A stretch of 64,000 nt of DNA from SZUA-309 sp965215995 (GCA_965215995.1 OZ244128.1:3782001-3846000), one strand, 5' to 3'. Counted from the stretch's first letter, positions 7,820 through 15,563 are shown. A program made the numbers and translations. The notes: generated from the letters alone by a model not told the origin.

Positions 7820-8728
7820 ATGGCAAATTCCCTTGAAGCTGGACCGGCTGGCAAGCCGCCCGCGCGGATCTACTGCAGTGAGCACAACGACTCGGAGCCC
7901 ATGGCGGGCACTGCCGATACGGTGGATGTGTGGCTTTGTCTTGAGTATCGGCCCACCTGGAAGGCCAGGGCGCAGACCGACAATTCGCTGTCGGAGAAGA
8001 CCACGAACTGGCTTGAGCAGACGCTGGCTGGTTTTCAGGCAGACGGATTGAAGTGTCGGCCTCAATTCATCCGCCAGCCGGAGACGGAATCAGAGTCGGT
8101 GCGTCTGCTGCTGACCGTTGCCGGGCAGACCTATCAGTGGTCGGAGCCTGGCTATGACTACCTCAGCTCATTGAACCTGCCCGAGCTGGTGCGAATGGAC
8201 GCTGCGGCGCCCGGGGTGCTGGCGGCGGCCGCTGAACGACTGATGGCTCCGCAGTATCTGGTCTGCACCAATGGCCAGCGTGACCTCTGCTGCGCCCGAT
8301 TCGGCTTGCCCGTCTACGCGGCGTTGCAAGAACGGGTAGGGACCAGAGCCTGGCAGGTGACTCATCTCGGCGGGCACCGATTCGCCCCCAATCTTCTGAG
8401 CTTGCCGGATGCCTGCCTTTATGGCCGGGTGAGCGCAGATGACGTGGACGGTTTTCTCGGCTTTGCCGAGCAGGGTCGCATCGCGTTTGCAAAGCTCCGT
8501 GGCCGGACCTGTTATCCTGCTGCAGTGCAGGCCGCCGAGGTGCTCCTCGGTCTGGAAGATCTGCGTCTGCTGCATGTGGAGCAAGCGGAGGATATCACGC
8601 GGGTTCGTTTCGCTGACGAGTCGAAACAGCACAGCATCGAGGTGCGAAAGGCGGGAACAGCGGAGTGGGTGCTGAAGAGCTGCGGAGACAGCGCGCAGGC
8701 GGAGGTATTCCCTTTCGTGCGGGCCTGA
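7820..8728 (+). CDS. Sucrase/ferredoxin-like (thioredoxin-like 2Fe-2S) family protein
   Basis: A 302-residue protein with the hallmark of the sucrase/ferredoxin-like family: the Cys cluster CTNGQRDLCCARFGLPVY (about residue 151) and the following HLGGHRFAPNLLSLPDACLYG. The C-terminal half has a second small domain (VEVRKAGTAEWVLKSCGD). The fold is that of thioredoxin-like ferredoxins, which bind a 2Fe-2S cluster, so electron transfer is the expected role. No partner reductase is adjacent. Despite the family name, sucrase activity is not expected. It diverges from the MmgE/PrpD operon and is convergent with the acyltransferase at 8759. Confidence 0.8.
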   Translation: MANSLEAGPAGKPPARIYCSEHNDSEPMAGTADTVDVWLCLEYRPTWKARAQTDNSLSEKTTNWLEQTLAGFQADGLKCRPQFIRQPETESESVRLLLTVAGQTYQWSEPGYDYLSSLNLPELVRMDAAAPGVLAAAAERLMAPQYLVCTNGQRDLCCARFGLPVYAALQERVGTRAWQVTHLGGHRFAPNLLSLPDACLYGRVSADDVDGFLGFAEQGRIAFAKLRGRTCYPAAVQAAEVLLGLEDLRLLHVEQAEDITRVRFADESKQHSIEVRKAGTAEWVLKSCGDSAQAEVFPFVRA

Positions 8729-8758
8729 GATCAGGTCCGGGTCGTCCGACAGTTGCAG

Positions 8759-9676
8759 CTAACGCCTTGGAGTCGGTTCCTTGAATCGCCGCTCACCGGC
8801 CGGCATGCCTTCGGCGACGAACCGGCGCAGGCCTTCGGTCAGAGCCTCCAGGTCGTTGTCGAAGTCCTCGAGCCGTTTTCGGGGGCTGAAACCTTCGGCA
8901 ACGGTTATCCGATAAGTCTGGCCCGACTTGTTGAACAGCTCGCGGAACAGCGTCATGTCCCTGAGCTCCTCGTGCAGGAAGTAGAACAAATAGTAGACCC
9001 AGGAATTTCTGCCGTGCACGTGCATTGGAATCACCGGAAACTCGTACTTCAGCGCCAGATTCATGGCCGTTGACTGCCAGGGGCGCTCCTTCAAGCCACG
9101 GATTGTGGGCTGGGCCAGCCGTCCGGAAGGAAAGATGATCACCAGGCGTTGATCCCGGAAGGCCCGCACCATGCTCTTCACCGTTTCCTTGCGCCGGCCG
9201 TGCGTGCGCTTCTCGTCCACCCACTCCACAGGGATGATGATGTCGGCGAGACCCGGAGCGGCACGGATGGCATCCCGATTGGCGAAGAAGATAACGTCTT
9301 CGCGGATCTCCTTGAGCGCATCGAACACAGCGATGCCATCGGCGATCCCGGCCGGGTGGTTCGGCATGATGATGGCACCGCCCTGGCGGGGGATGTGTTC
9401 GATGCCTTCGGTGAGGACGTTCATGCGAATGCGATCGCTGACGTAGTGGAAGACGTCCAGGCCGCTCAACGTCGCTGAGTAGTCTACCGCTTCGATGGCC
9501 TGCCGGTAGCCGAGGATAGGCAGCACGGTAGGACGCAGCAAACGCCACAACAGTGGCCGGGCGATGAGCCCCGCCGCCCGTTCCTCGATCAGCACGTCGA
9601 CGATGTGCTTGTCTGGGTCGTCCCTCTCTTCCACCTCCAGTGGCAGTTCTGGTTGTTCGGACGAATGCTCAGACAT
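8759..9676 (-). CDS. PlsC-like lysophospholipid acyltransferase
   Basis: A 305-residue member of the glycerol-phosphate/lysophospholipid acyltransferase superfamily, expected to transfer acyl groups at the membrane. The acyltransferase block I motif appears as MPNHPAGIADG (His and Asp present, but spaced one residue wider than the classical HX4D). The block III equivalent is IIFPSGRLAQ instead of FPEGTR. It starts by overlapping the last 8 bases of the hydrolase gene upstream (9669), so the pair is co-translated. No long N-terminal transmembrane helix is obvious; a hydrophobic stretch with LLWRLLRPTVLPILGY at about residue 42 may be peripheral. The acceptor (phosphatidate, ornithine lipid or other) cannot be told. 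Confidence 0.75.
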   Translation of the reverse strand: MSEHSSEQPELPLEVEERDDPDKHIVDVLIEERAAGLIARPLLWRLLRPTVLPILGYRQAIEAVDYSATLSGLDVFHYVSDRIRMNVLTEGIEHIPRQGGAIIMPNHPAGIADGIAVFDALKEIREDVIFFANRDAIRAAPGLADIIIPVEWVDEKRTHGRRKETVKSMVRAFRDQRLVIIFPSGRLAQPTIRGLKERPWQSTAMNLALKYEFPVIPMHVHGRNSWVYYLFYFLHEELRDMTLFRELFNKSGQTYRITVAEGFSPRKRLEDFDNDLEALTEGLRRFVAEGMPAGERRFKEPTPRR

Positions 9677-10466
9677 GTTGGCTGTCCGGATTGCAGCGGC
9701 TCAGGAATCTGAGGACGGCATCGTTGAAGCCGTCTGGGTCCTCCATGTTCATGCCATGGCCCGCATCCAGCTTCTCGGTGGTCAGATGCGGCATATTCCG
9801 GTTCGCGTACTCGGCCATCTCCGTGAAGCGCTTTTCCTTGCTACCCCAGATCATGCAGGCCGGTCGCACGTTTTCGGCCAGGCGCTGGCGCTGAGTGATG
9901 GCCGGTATCGTGATGCCGATTGTGTTCGCCACCCCTGCCGGATCGTGCTGGTGCGCGTCATTCACCAGAGCCTCTCGAACGGGCTTCGGCAGTCGCCAGC
10001 CGTGCTGCGGGTGCACGGGGATGCGGACCATGGCTGCCTGACCGCCTTCACGAATTCTCCTGGCTGAGTCAACAGCCCCTGCCTTGAGTCCCGCCTGCGT
10101 TTTTAGGTCTGCCAGGCCGGAAGTGGAGTTGGTGAACAGGTGGCCGATCACCCGGTCCGGGTGATCGAATGCGTAGCGGAGGGTCAACCCGGCTCCCATG
10201 CTGTAGCCGAGCAGAAACCAGCGTTCGGCATCGAGCGTTTCGCGAATGGCCTCGAAGGCGCGTGTGTAGTAGTCGGGCTGGTAGCAGTCGGGGTCTTCCG
10301 GACTTGGCGAATTGTGATGGCCGAACAGTTCCACGGTCACGGGCGTGTAACCTTCGGCCAGCGCCTCCAGATTCATCAGCCACTGAGATCTGCTGGACAG
10401 AAAGCCGTGTACCAGCAGCAGGTGAGGGCCTTTGCCGTCGTGCACTTGCCAGTCGGGAAGTATCAC
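9669..10466 (-). CDS. Alpha/beta-fold hydrolase
   Basis: A 265-residue single-domain alpha/beta hydrolase. The oxyanion region is LLLVHGFLSSRSQW, the nucleophile elbow GYSMGAG (Ser in FLLGYSMGAGLTL), and the catalytic His lies in DAGHGMNMEDP near the C-terminus. An acid is likely in the strand ending MIWGSKEKRF. It is the first gene of a two-gene unit with the PlsC-like acyltransferase, 8-base overlap, suggesting joint action on a lipid or an acyl ester. The ATG is at 10466, opposite a GTG-started asparaginase-like gene 76 bases away. The substrate is unknown. Confidence 0.8.
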   Translation of the reverse strand: MILPDWQVHDGKGPHLLLVHGFLSSRSQWLMNLEALAEGYTPVTVELFGHHNSPSPEDPDCYQPDYYTRAFEAIRETLDAERWFLLGYSMGAGLTLRYAFDHPDRVIGHLFTNSTSGLADLKTQAGLKAGAVDSARRIREGGQAAMVRIPVHPQHGWRLPKPVREALVNDAHQHDPAGVANTIGITIPAITQRQRLAENVRPACMIWGSKEKRFTEMAEYANRNMPHLTTEKLDAGHGMNMEDPDGFNDAVLRFLSRCNPDSQHV

Positions 10467-10542
10467 CGGAAGTATTTTCGCTCTTGCTCAATGGTCACAG
10501 GGTACCGGATGATCCGCTCCTCCGCGGAATGAGGAGCAGCCG

Positions 10543-11046
10543 GTGACGGATTCAATCGTCATTGTTACCACGGGCGGCACGATCGACAAGGTGTACTTCG
10601 ACGCGAACAGCGAGTTCGAGGTGGGAGACTCCGTGGTCGAGCGCCTGCTCACCCAGGCGCATGTGCGGCAGGCCTATGAAATCGTGCCGCTCATGCGGAA
10701 GGACAGCCTGGACCTTGACGATGCGGATCGGGCGGTCATTCGCGACGCCATAGCGGATCGGGCGGAATCGAGAGTGGTGGTCACGCACGGCACGGACACC
10801 ATGACCGACACGGCAGCGGCGCTGGCTGACCTGGAAAACAGGACCATAGTGCTCACCGGCGCGTTGGCACCTGCCAGATTTGCCGAGAGCGACGCGGTGT
10901 TCAACGTGGGGATGGCGTTTGGCGCAGTGCAGGCGCTGCCGGCGGGCGTCTATATCTGCATGAATGGCCAGGTATTCAGGGCCTCGGAAGTGGTCAAAGA
11001 CCGGCCCAGAAATGCCTTTGTGCGCCGGTCCGGACAGGCGGGCTGA
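10543..11046 (+). CDS. Single-domain asparaginase-like protein
   Basis: A 167-residue protein equal to just the N-terminal catalytic domain of L-asparaginases, which are normally about 330 residues. Both catalytic signatures are intact: TTGGTID (Thr at residues 10 and 13) and HGTDTM (residues 82-87), followed by VLTGALAPARFAESDAVFNVG, which covers the catalytic Lys/Ala region. The start is a GTG at 10543 behind GAGGAG. The reading frame ends cleanly with a stop after RRSGQAG, and I see no continuation of a C-terminal domain downstream, where tRNA-Arg begins 42 bases later. Stand-alone asparaginase domains of this size are known in proteobacteria. Whether it hydrolyses asparagine is unclear because the C-terminal domain helps build the tetramer. 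Confidence 0.8.
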   Translation: MTDSIVIVTTGGTIDKVYFDANSEFEVGDSVVERLLTQAHVRQAYEIVPLMRKDSLDLDDADRAVIRDAIADRAESRVVVTHGTDTMTDTAAALADLENRTIVLTGALAPARFAESDAVFNVGMAFGAVQALPAGVYICMNGQVFRASEVVKDRPRNAFVRRSGQAG

Positions 11047-11088
11047 GGTGTTGCCAGGCGGCCCGCTGGGGTATGCTGCCGCCTTCAC

Positions 11089-11165
11089 GCACCTGTAGTT
11101 CAACTGGATAGAGCATCGGCCTTCGAAGCCGAGAGTTGTAGGTTCGAGTCCTACCAGGTGCGCCA
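11089..11165 (+). tRNA. tRNA-Arg (anticodon TCG)
   Basis: A full cloverleaf can be drawn by hand. The acceptor stem is GCACCTG/CAGGTGC, the D arm GTTC-loop-GAGC, the anticodon stem TCGGC/GCCGA with the seven-base loop CTTCGAA (anticodon TCG, reading CGA), and the T arm GTAGG-TTCGAGT-CCTAC. The 3' end is encoded as discriminator G plus CCA at 11163-11165. It is 77 bases long. No integrase or repeated 3' end follows, so there is no sign of an inserted island here. Confidence 0.95.
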
Positions 11166-11196
11166 GATCCAGATCGACCGCTACACATTCAGCCGA

Positions 11197-11223
11197 TTGA
11201 GCGATGCCGCCTTGGGTTAGAAT
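11197..11223 (+). promoter_or_regulatory. Possible sigma70 promoter for the ABC transporter operon
   Basis: TTGAGC (11197-11202) and TAGAAT (11218-11223) are 15 bases apart, just short of the usual spacing, and lie 11 bases ahead of the ATG at 11235. Transcription would begin almost at the start codon, giving a very short leader. The weak spacing makes this tentative. Confidence 0.3.
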
Positions 11224-11234
11224 CCTGCGCCCTG

Positions 11235-11936
11235 ATGAGTGCGCAATCGACTACGGAATTCATATTGAGCCTCTCCGGCGTGCGGTTCCGCTGGCCGGGC
11301 GGTCCCATCCTGCTCGATATTGATCGGTTCGAGCTGGCTCCGGGTGAGCGGGTTTTTCTGCATGGTCCGAGCGGCAGCGGCAAGTCCACCTTGCTGGGAC
11401 TGATTGCGGGCATTCACTCTCCAGAATCGGGCAACATCCGGATCCACGATCAGGAAGTGTCGGGGCTGCGGGCGAGCCACCGGGATCGGATTCGTGGCTC
11501 GGAGCTCGGCTATGTCTTCCAGCAGTTCAACCTGGTGCCCTATCTCAGCGTGCTGGAAAACGTGCTGCTGCCGTTGACGTTCTCAGCCGATCGTCGCGCC
11601 CGGGTACAGGGTCCTGAAGATGAGCAGGCGTTGGCGCTGCTTCAGCATCTGGGGCTCGATGCAAAGCTGGCCCATCGAGCACCCGGCGCACTGTCGGTGG
11701 GCCAACAGCAGCGGGTGGCGGTCGCCAGGGCCTTGCTCGGCAGCCCGCCGCTCGTCATCTGTGACGAGCCGACCTCGGCGCTGGACGCCGATGCCCGGGA
11801 AGATTTCATGCGACTCCTGATCCGCTCAGTGGAAGCCAGTCACGCTGCATTGATATTCGTCAGTCACGATGTCGGACTGGCCGGTCACTTCGGTCGTCAT
11901 CTCGAGCTCTTGGACGGGAGGTTGCTTCCGTCATGA
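11235..11936 (+). CDS. ABC transporter ATP-binding protein, LolD/MacB type
   Basis: A 233-residue ATPase of the LolD/MacB group. It has Walker A GPSGSGKST (about residue 50), Q-loop YVFQQFNLVPYLSVLENVLLPL (first part), signature LSVGQQQRVAVARALL, Walker B LVICDEPTSALD and the switch His in FVSHD. Its last bases overlap the ATG of the FtsX-like permease in an ATGA, so the two make one transporter. Such ATPase/FtsX pairs move lipoproteins, peptides or toxic compounds from the inner membrane outward rather than importing nutrients. A ZIP-like metal protein follows in the same operon. I looked for a zinc-repressor (Zur) palindrome in the 11166-11234 gap and saw none. Confidence 0.9.
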   Translation: MSAQSTTEFILSLSGVRFRWPGGPILLDIDRFELAPGERVFLHGPSGSGKSTLLGLIAGIHSPESGNIRIHDQEVSGLRASHRDRIRGSELGYVFQQFNLVPYLSVLENVLLPLTFSADRRARVQGPEDEQALALLQHLGLDAKLAHRAPGALSVGQQQRVAVARALLGSPPLVICDEPTSALDADAREDFMRLLIRSVEASHAALIFVSHDVGLAGHFGRHLELLDGRLLPS

Positions 11937-13195
11937 CCAGCAGATTGCAGCTTGGTCTCAAGAGCCTGTTGAGTCGGCGGGTGGCGGTTGGATTGACCCT
12001 GGCGGGTGTTGCATTGTCGGTGGCCATGATCATGGGGGTCGAGCGAATCCGGCTGGAGACGCGGGAGAACTTCACCCAGACCGTCTCCGGCACGGATCTG
12101 ATCGTCGGCGCTCGCACCAGTCCCGTCCAGCTGTTGCTCTACAGCGTGTTCAGAATCGGTGATGCCACCACGAATCTGAGTTACTCGAGCTTCGAGAAGA
12201 TCAGTCGTCACCCGACGATTTCATGGGCGGTACCTATCTCACTCGGCGATTCGCACCGCGGCTATAGGGTAGTGGGAACCATTCCAGCTTATTTCGAGCA
12301 CATCCGGCATGGCCGGGATCAGATGCTCGAGTTCGTTGCTGGACAGGTTTTCGAAGACCGTTTCGAGGTGGTTCTCGGCTCTGAGGTCGCACGTGCGCTC
12401 GGCTATGAGTTGGGCAGCCGCATCGTGATTGCACATGGCACCCGGGACGATGGGTTGTCCGGGCATGAGAACCTGCCGTTCACCGTGGTCGGTGTGCTCA
12501 AGCCGACAGGAACACCTGTAGATCGATCTCTGCACATATCGCTCGACGCGGTGGAAGCCATTCATGTGGGTTGGGAGTCGGGGGTCCGGGTCCCGCATGC
12601 AGAACTGGATGCGGATCATGCGGAGCATGCCGAGTTGCATCCGGAGTCGATCAGCGCTTTTTTCCTCGGGCTGAATCGCCGTTCAGATGCACTGACCCTG
12701 CAACGGGCGATCAATGGTTTTCCGGACGAGGCACTGTCGGCCATCCTGCCAGGCGTGGCGTTGAACGCCTTATGGAATCTGTTCGGCGGAGTGGAGCTGG
12801 GGCTTCTTGGCGTGGCCGCCATGACCGTGGTGACCGGGCTGATTGGCATGGTGGTCGGTTTGACGTCCACCCTGAACGAGCGGCGTCGTGAGATGGCGAT
12901 TCTGCGATCTGTCGGGGCCCGGCCGGGTGATATCTTCGGGCTCTATCTATTGGAGTCCGGGTTGATCGGTGCCGCCGGAGCCATCGGCGGCTACCTGCTG
13001 CTTTCCCTTGTCATGCTGCTCGCCAACCCGATTCTGGCCTCTGAGCTCGGTGTCCGCTTTTCCGTGGTTCTACCGGCTGCACGGGAACTGCTGTTGATGG
13101 GTGGCGTCTTCGGTCTGGCACTCCTGACCGGCTGCCTGCCGGCGTGGCAGGCCTACCGTCTGTCACTGCACGATGGCCTGGATGCGCAGGGCTAG
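11933..13195 (+). CDS. FtsX-like ABC transporter permease
   Basis: A 420-residue MacB/FtsX-type permease. One membrane helix near the N-terminus (about 18-36, VGLTLAGVALSVAMIMGV) is followed by a large periplasmic domain of about 250 residues and three C-terminal helices. The conserved cytoplasmic loop ERRREMAILRSVGARPGDI lies after the second helix. The periplasmic domain contains a His/Glu-rich segment, HAELDADHAEHAELHPE (about residue 223), which could bind a divalent metal. The gene overlaps the ATPase gene and precedes a ZIP-like protein that also carries a His-rich stretch. Zinc- or metal-linked export is therefore a plausible role, inferred only from those His clusters. Confidence 0.85.
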   Translation: MTSRLQLGLKSLLSRRVAVGLTLAGVALSVAMIMGVERIRLETRENFTQTVSGTDLIVGARTSPVQLLLYSVFRIGDATTNLSYSSFEKISRHPTISWAVPISLGDSHRGYRVVGTIPAYFEHIRHGRDQMLEFVAGQVFEDRFEVVLGSEVARALGYELGSRIVIAHGTRDDGLSGHENLPFTVVGVLKPTGTPVDRSLHISLDAVEAIHVGWESGVRVPHAELDADHAEHAELHPESISAFFLGLNRRSDALTLQRAINGFPDEALSAILPGVALNALWNLFGGVELGLLGVAAMTVVTGLIGMVVGLTSTLNERRREMAILRSVGARPGDIFGLYLLESGLIGAAGAIGGYLLLSLVMLLANPILASELGVRFSVVLPAARELLLMGGVFGLALLTGCLPAWQAYRLSLHDGLDAQG

Positions 13196-13201
13196 ACGGC
13201 A

Positions 13202-13969
13202 TTGATCTACCTGCTGCTCAGCACTGTTGCCCTCATCACGGGCCCGTTCGTTTTCGCATGGGCATCCCGCCGTGCGGCAGCACGGCAAGGTCTGGAAGGC
13301 TTCATCCTGGTCACCCTGGCCGGCATTGTCTGCCTGCACATCGTGCCGGATGCCTGGCGGGTGGCCGGATTCGCCAGCGTGGTGGCCGGTCTTCTGGGTC
13401 TGGCTTTTCCTACGCTGCTGGAAGGCATCTTCCGATCTGCGCTGTCCCGAGCCCATCTGGTGGTGCTGGCCGTAGCGGCGGCAGGCATCGTGGTGCATGC
13501 CGTGCTGGACGGCATTGCCCTGTTGCCGCTGGTCACGGAATCCTCAGAATCGGGCAGCCGTGCCCTGGCCGTCGGTGTGATCATCCACCGGCTGCCGGTG
13601 GGGATGGCAATCTGGTGGGTGCTGCGACCGCAATTCGGTACCGCAGTGGCAGTAACAACCTTCACGGTGGTGATCATCACCACCGCGATCGGCTATCTGC
13701 TCGGCGGTGAGTTTTTAGCCTCGACTGCCTGGTCCCTGGCGCTCTTCCAGGCTTTCGTGGCGGGTTCGCTGGTTCATGTGGCCCTCTTTGGCGTGAGTCA
13801 TGATCATGATCACGAGCACGCTGGAGAAGAGCGACCGGAGGCAGAGGGGCACGCCGCCGAGAGTGCGGCCGCGAAAGCCTTGCCGCGTAACTTCCAATCC
13901 CGTGCATATCGAACCGGGCTGCTGCTTGGCCTCGTCACCGTGTTCATCCTGCCGCACATTTCGGGCTGA
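13202..13969 (+). CDS. ZIP-like metal transporter family protein
   Basis: A 255-residue polytopic membrane protein with about seven to eight hydrophobic helices. HAVLDGIALLP resembles the metal-site helix 4 of ZIP transporters (HNxxDG), and IIHRLPVGMAI resembles helix 5 (HExP) with Arg-Leu in place of Glu-x. A cytoplasmic or periplasmic loop VSHDHDHEHAGEE is a clear His-rich metal-binding stretch. The altered HRLP motif means transport may differ from typical ZIPs. The start appears to be TTG at 13202, six bases after the permease stop, with a weak ribosome site. Gene order ATPase-permease-ZIP-like suggests a metal-handling operon. Confidence 0.7.
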   Translation: MIYLLLSTVALITGPFVFAWASRRAAARQGLEGFILVTLAGIVCLHIVPDAWRVAGFASVVAGLLGLAFPTLLEGIFRSALSRAHLVVLAVAAAGIVVHAVLDGIALLPLVTESSESGSRALAVGVIIHRLPVGMAIWWVLRPQFGTAVAVTTFTVVIITTAIGYLLGGEFLASTAWSLALFQAFVAGSLVHVALFGVSHDHDHEHAGEERPEAEGHAAESAAAKALPRNFQSRAYRTGLLLGLVTVFILPHISG

Positions 13970-14026
13970 ACTGCTGCCGTGATAGGCTTGCCGCCCTCAA
14001 TTTGCAGCGGAAAGAAGCTCCAGAGC

Positions 14027-15118
14027 ATGAGCACGCCTTTTGATTCCATGGAAGATGCCATCGCCGCCATTCGGGCCGGAGAGATGGTCGTGGTGGTGGA
14101 CGACGACGATCGGGAAAACGAAGGTGACCTGATCATGGCCGCGAGCAAAGCCACCCCGGAACAGGTGGCGTTCATGATTCGCCACACCAGCGGCATCCTC
14201 TGCACGCCCATTCTCGAGGAGCAGGCCGCGAAGCTGCATCTCGATCCCATGGTGGCGCGAAACGACGCACCGATGAGCACAGCGTTCACGGTCTCCATCG
14301 ACTTCAAGGACGGACTCACCACGGGCATCTCCGCCGAAGAACGCGCTGCCACCGTGCAGGCGCTGACAAGCAGCAATGTGGTGGCGGATGATTTTGTCCG
14401 ACCGGGTCACATTTTCCCGCTGGTGGCGCGGCGCGGTGGGGTGCTGGTTCGTTCCGGACATACCGAAGCGGGCATTGATCTGGCTCAGCTGGCCGGCCTG
14501 CCGCCTGTGGGGCTGCTCGCAGAGCTGGTCAACGATGACGGTACCGTGCAACGGCTGCCGCAGCTCTTGGAGTTCGCCAAGGAGCACGACCTCAAGATCG
14601 TCTCCATTGCCGACATGATTGCCTACCGGCAACGCCGTGAGCAGCTGGTGGAGCGGACCATGGAGTTCGAGTTGAAGACGCGAATCGGCATCGCCCGCGC
14701 CTTCGCCTTCAAAACCAAATTCGAGGATGCCGAGCACATCGCCCTGGTCTTCGGTGAGCTCGGCGACTCCGTACCCGTGCGCATTCATCGGGAGAAGCTG
14801 CTGGACGATGTGTTCGGCCCACAGAGCAACCACGAGCAGGGCCTGCTCGACGTCTCTCTGGACCGGATCCAGGCGCTTGGCGGAGGTGTCCTCATCTATC
14901 TGCGCTCCGGATTCGTTGGCGTGCCGCTGGAATCCCTCGCCGATCAGAGCCGGGAGGAAAGCCGGCGGGCGGAATGGCTGGAAATCGGCGTCGGTGCTCA
15001 GATTCTCCGTGATCTTGGCCTGAGCCGGATCCGACTGATTGCAGGCCGTGAGGTGGACTACGTCGGGGTTGAGGGTTTTGGCCTGACACTGGAGTCTACG
15101 GAGCTCTTGACCGGCTGA
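14027..15118 (+). CDS. ribB: 3,4-dihydroxy-2-butanone-4-phosphate synthase with decayed GTP cyclohydrolase II domain
   Basis: Riboflavin synthesis: ribulose 5-phosphate to 3,4-dihydroxy-2-butanone 4-phosphate plus formate. The start at ATG 14027 (MSTPFDSMED) fits family N-termini; an upstream in-frame GTG at 13979 overlaps the previous gene's end. The N-terminal domain (about 1-200) is complete: DDDDRENEGDLIMAA, MIRHTSGILC, STAFTVSIDFKDGLTTGIS, RPGHIFPLVARRGGVL, and RSGHTEAGIDLAQLAGLPP. The C-terminal domain (about 205-363) still aligns with GTP cyclohydrolase II (VRIHREKLLDDVFG, GGGVLIYLRSGFVG) but lacks the zinc cysteines normally found after DVFG. It is therefore expected to be inactive for that step, as in many proteobacterial RibB-X proteins. 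No FMN riboswitch fits in the short upstream gap. Confidence 0.9.
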   Translation: MSTPFDSMEDAIAAIRAGEMVVVVDDDDRENEGDLIMAASKATPEQVAFMIRHTSGILCTPILEEQAAKLHLDPMVARNDAPMSTAFTVSIDFKDGLTTGISAEERAATVQALTSSNVVADDFVRPGHIFPLVARRGGVLVRSGHTEAGIDLAQLAGLPPVGLLAELVNDDGTVQRLPQLLEFAKEHDLKIVSIADMIAYRQRREQLVERTMEFELKTRIGIARAFAFKTKFEDAEHIALVFGELGDSVPVRIHREKLLDDVFGPQSNHEQGLLDVSLDRIQALGGGVLIYLRSGFVGVPLESLADQSREESRRAEWLEIGVGAQILRDLGLSRIRLIAGREVDYVGVEGFGLTLESTELLTG

Positions 15119-15137
15119 TCACAGCCTGGTGCTCGCT

Positions 15138-15431
15138 TCAGTGCTCGCCGCGGTAGCCAGCGGCATCCGCCGATCTCGGCGGTGGTTGAGGTGTGCTGCC
15201 GCGATAGTGGAAACCGGCCAGCTTGCCTTTCTCGCCGACATAGACGATACGGATATCGCCCGTGCGCACGGCGCAGCCACGGCAACGGAGCCGGGTTCGA
15301 ACCTGCTCGATGCTCAGGTCTTCGCCGTGCGCATCGATCAGCTTCTGGATCGAAACCCGTTCCATGCGCTCACAATCCGTGCACACCGCATAGAGCTGGA
15401 AGCTCTCGATCAGGTCAGCCATGGTCTTCAT
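15138..15431 (-). CDS. Small zinc-ribbon-like protein under apparent LexA control
   Basis: A 97-residue protein I do not recognise by name. Two CxxC pairs, CTDCERM (residues 17-20) and RCRGCAVR (about 49-52), look like a zinc ribbon; a basic, strand-rich segment GDIRIVYVGEKGKLAGFHY follows. Two in-frame ATGs exist, at 15431 and 15422. Neither has a convincing ribosome site. The promoter (TTGACC, 18 bases, TATAAA) is so close that transcription should begin at or next to the first ATG, which would make the message leaderless or nearly so. A perfect LexA box covers the -10 region. The protein is convergent with ribB and divergent from pdxA. An SOS-induced DNA- or RNA-binding role is conceivable but not shown by the sequence. 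Confidence 0.65.
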   Translation of the reverse strand: MKTMADLIESFQLYAVCTDCERMERVSIQKLIDAHGEDLSIEQVRTRLRCRGCAVRTGDIRIVYVGEKGKLAGFHYRGSTPQPPPRSADAAGYRGEH

Positions 15432-15432
15432 G

Positions 15433-15448
15433 CTGTATATTTATACAG
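15433..15448 (-). promoter_or_regulatory. LexA (SOS) box
   Basis: CTGTATATTTATACAG reads CTGT-N8-ACAG, with seven-base inverted arms (CTGTATA/TATACAG) around two central bases. It matches the gammaproteobacterial LexA consensus. It lies directly before the zinc-ribbon gene's first ATG (15431) and overlaps its -10 element, the position expected for repression. Strand symmetry means pdxA on the other side (start 15564) could in principle be affected, but it is 115 bases away. Confidence 0.8.
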
Positions 15449-15469
15449 TTATGAGGCCGGGAAGGTCAA
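15440..15469 (-). promoter_or_regulatory. Sigma70 promoter of the zinc-ribbon gene
   Basis: Read on the minus strand, TTGACC (15469-15464) and TATAAA (15445-15440) are separated by 18 bases, both close to consensus. The predicted start point is at or within a few bases of the ATG at 15431. The -10 element is embedded in the LexA box. Confidence 0.65.
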
Positions 15470-15563
15470 TCGGGGTACGATGAGCAGGATGGTCCCGATT
15501 TTCGACAATTGGACAATTGAATGGAGTGTCTGATCGCTTGTCAGATACTGGTGATGGGCTGCA

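Noticed and set aside
11166..11234. Zur (zinc repressor) box upstream of the ABC/ZIP-like operon
   Set aside because: No AT-rich TGTTATA-type palindrome is present.
11089..11240. Genomic island inserted at tRNA-Arg
   Set aside because: There is no integrase and no repeated tRNA 3' end in the window; the following genes look native in composition.
13970..14026. FMN riboswitch upstream of ribB
   Set aside because: Only 57 bases separate the stop of the upstream gene from the ATG, too short for the conserved FMN aptamer, and its conserved loops are not seen.
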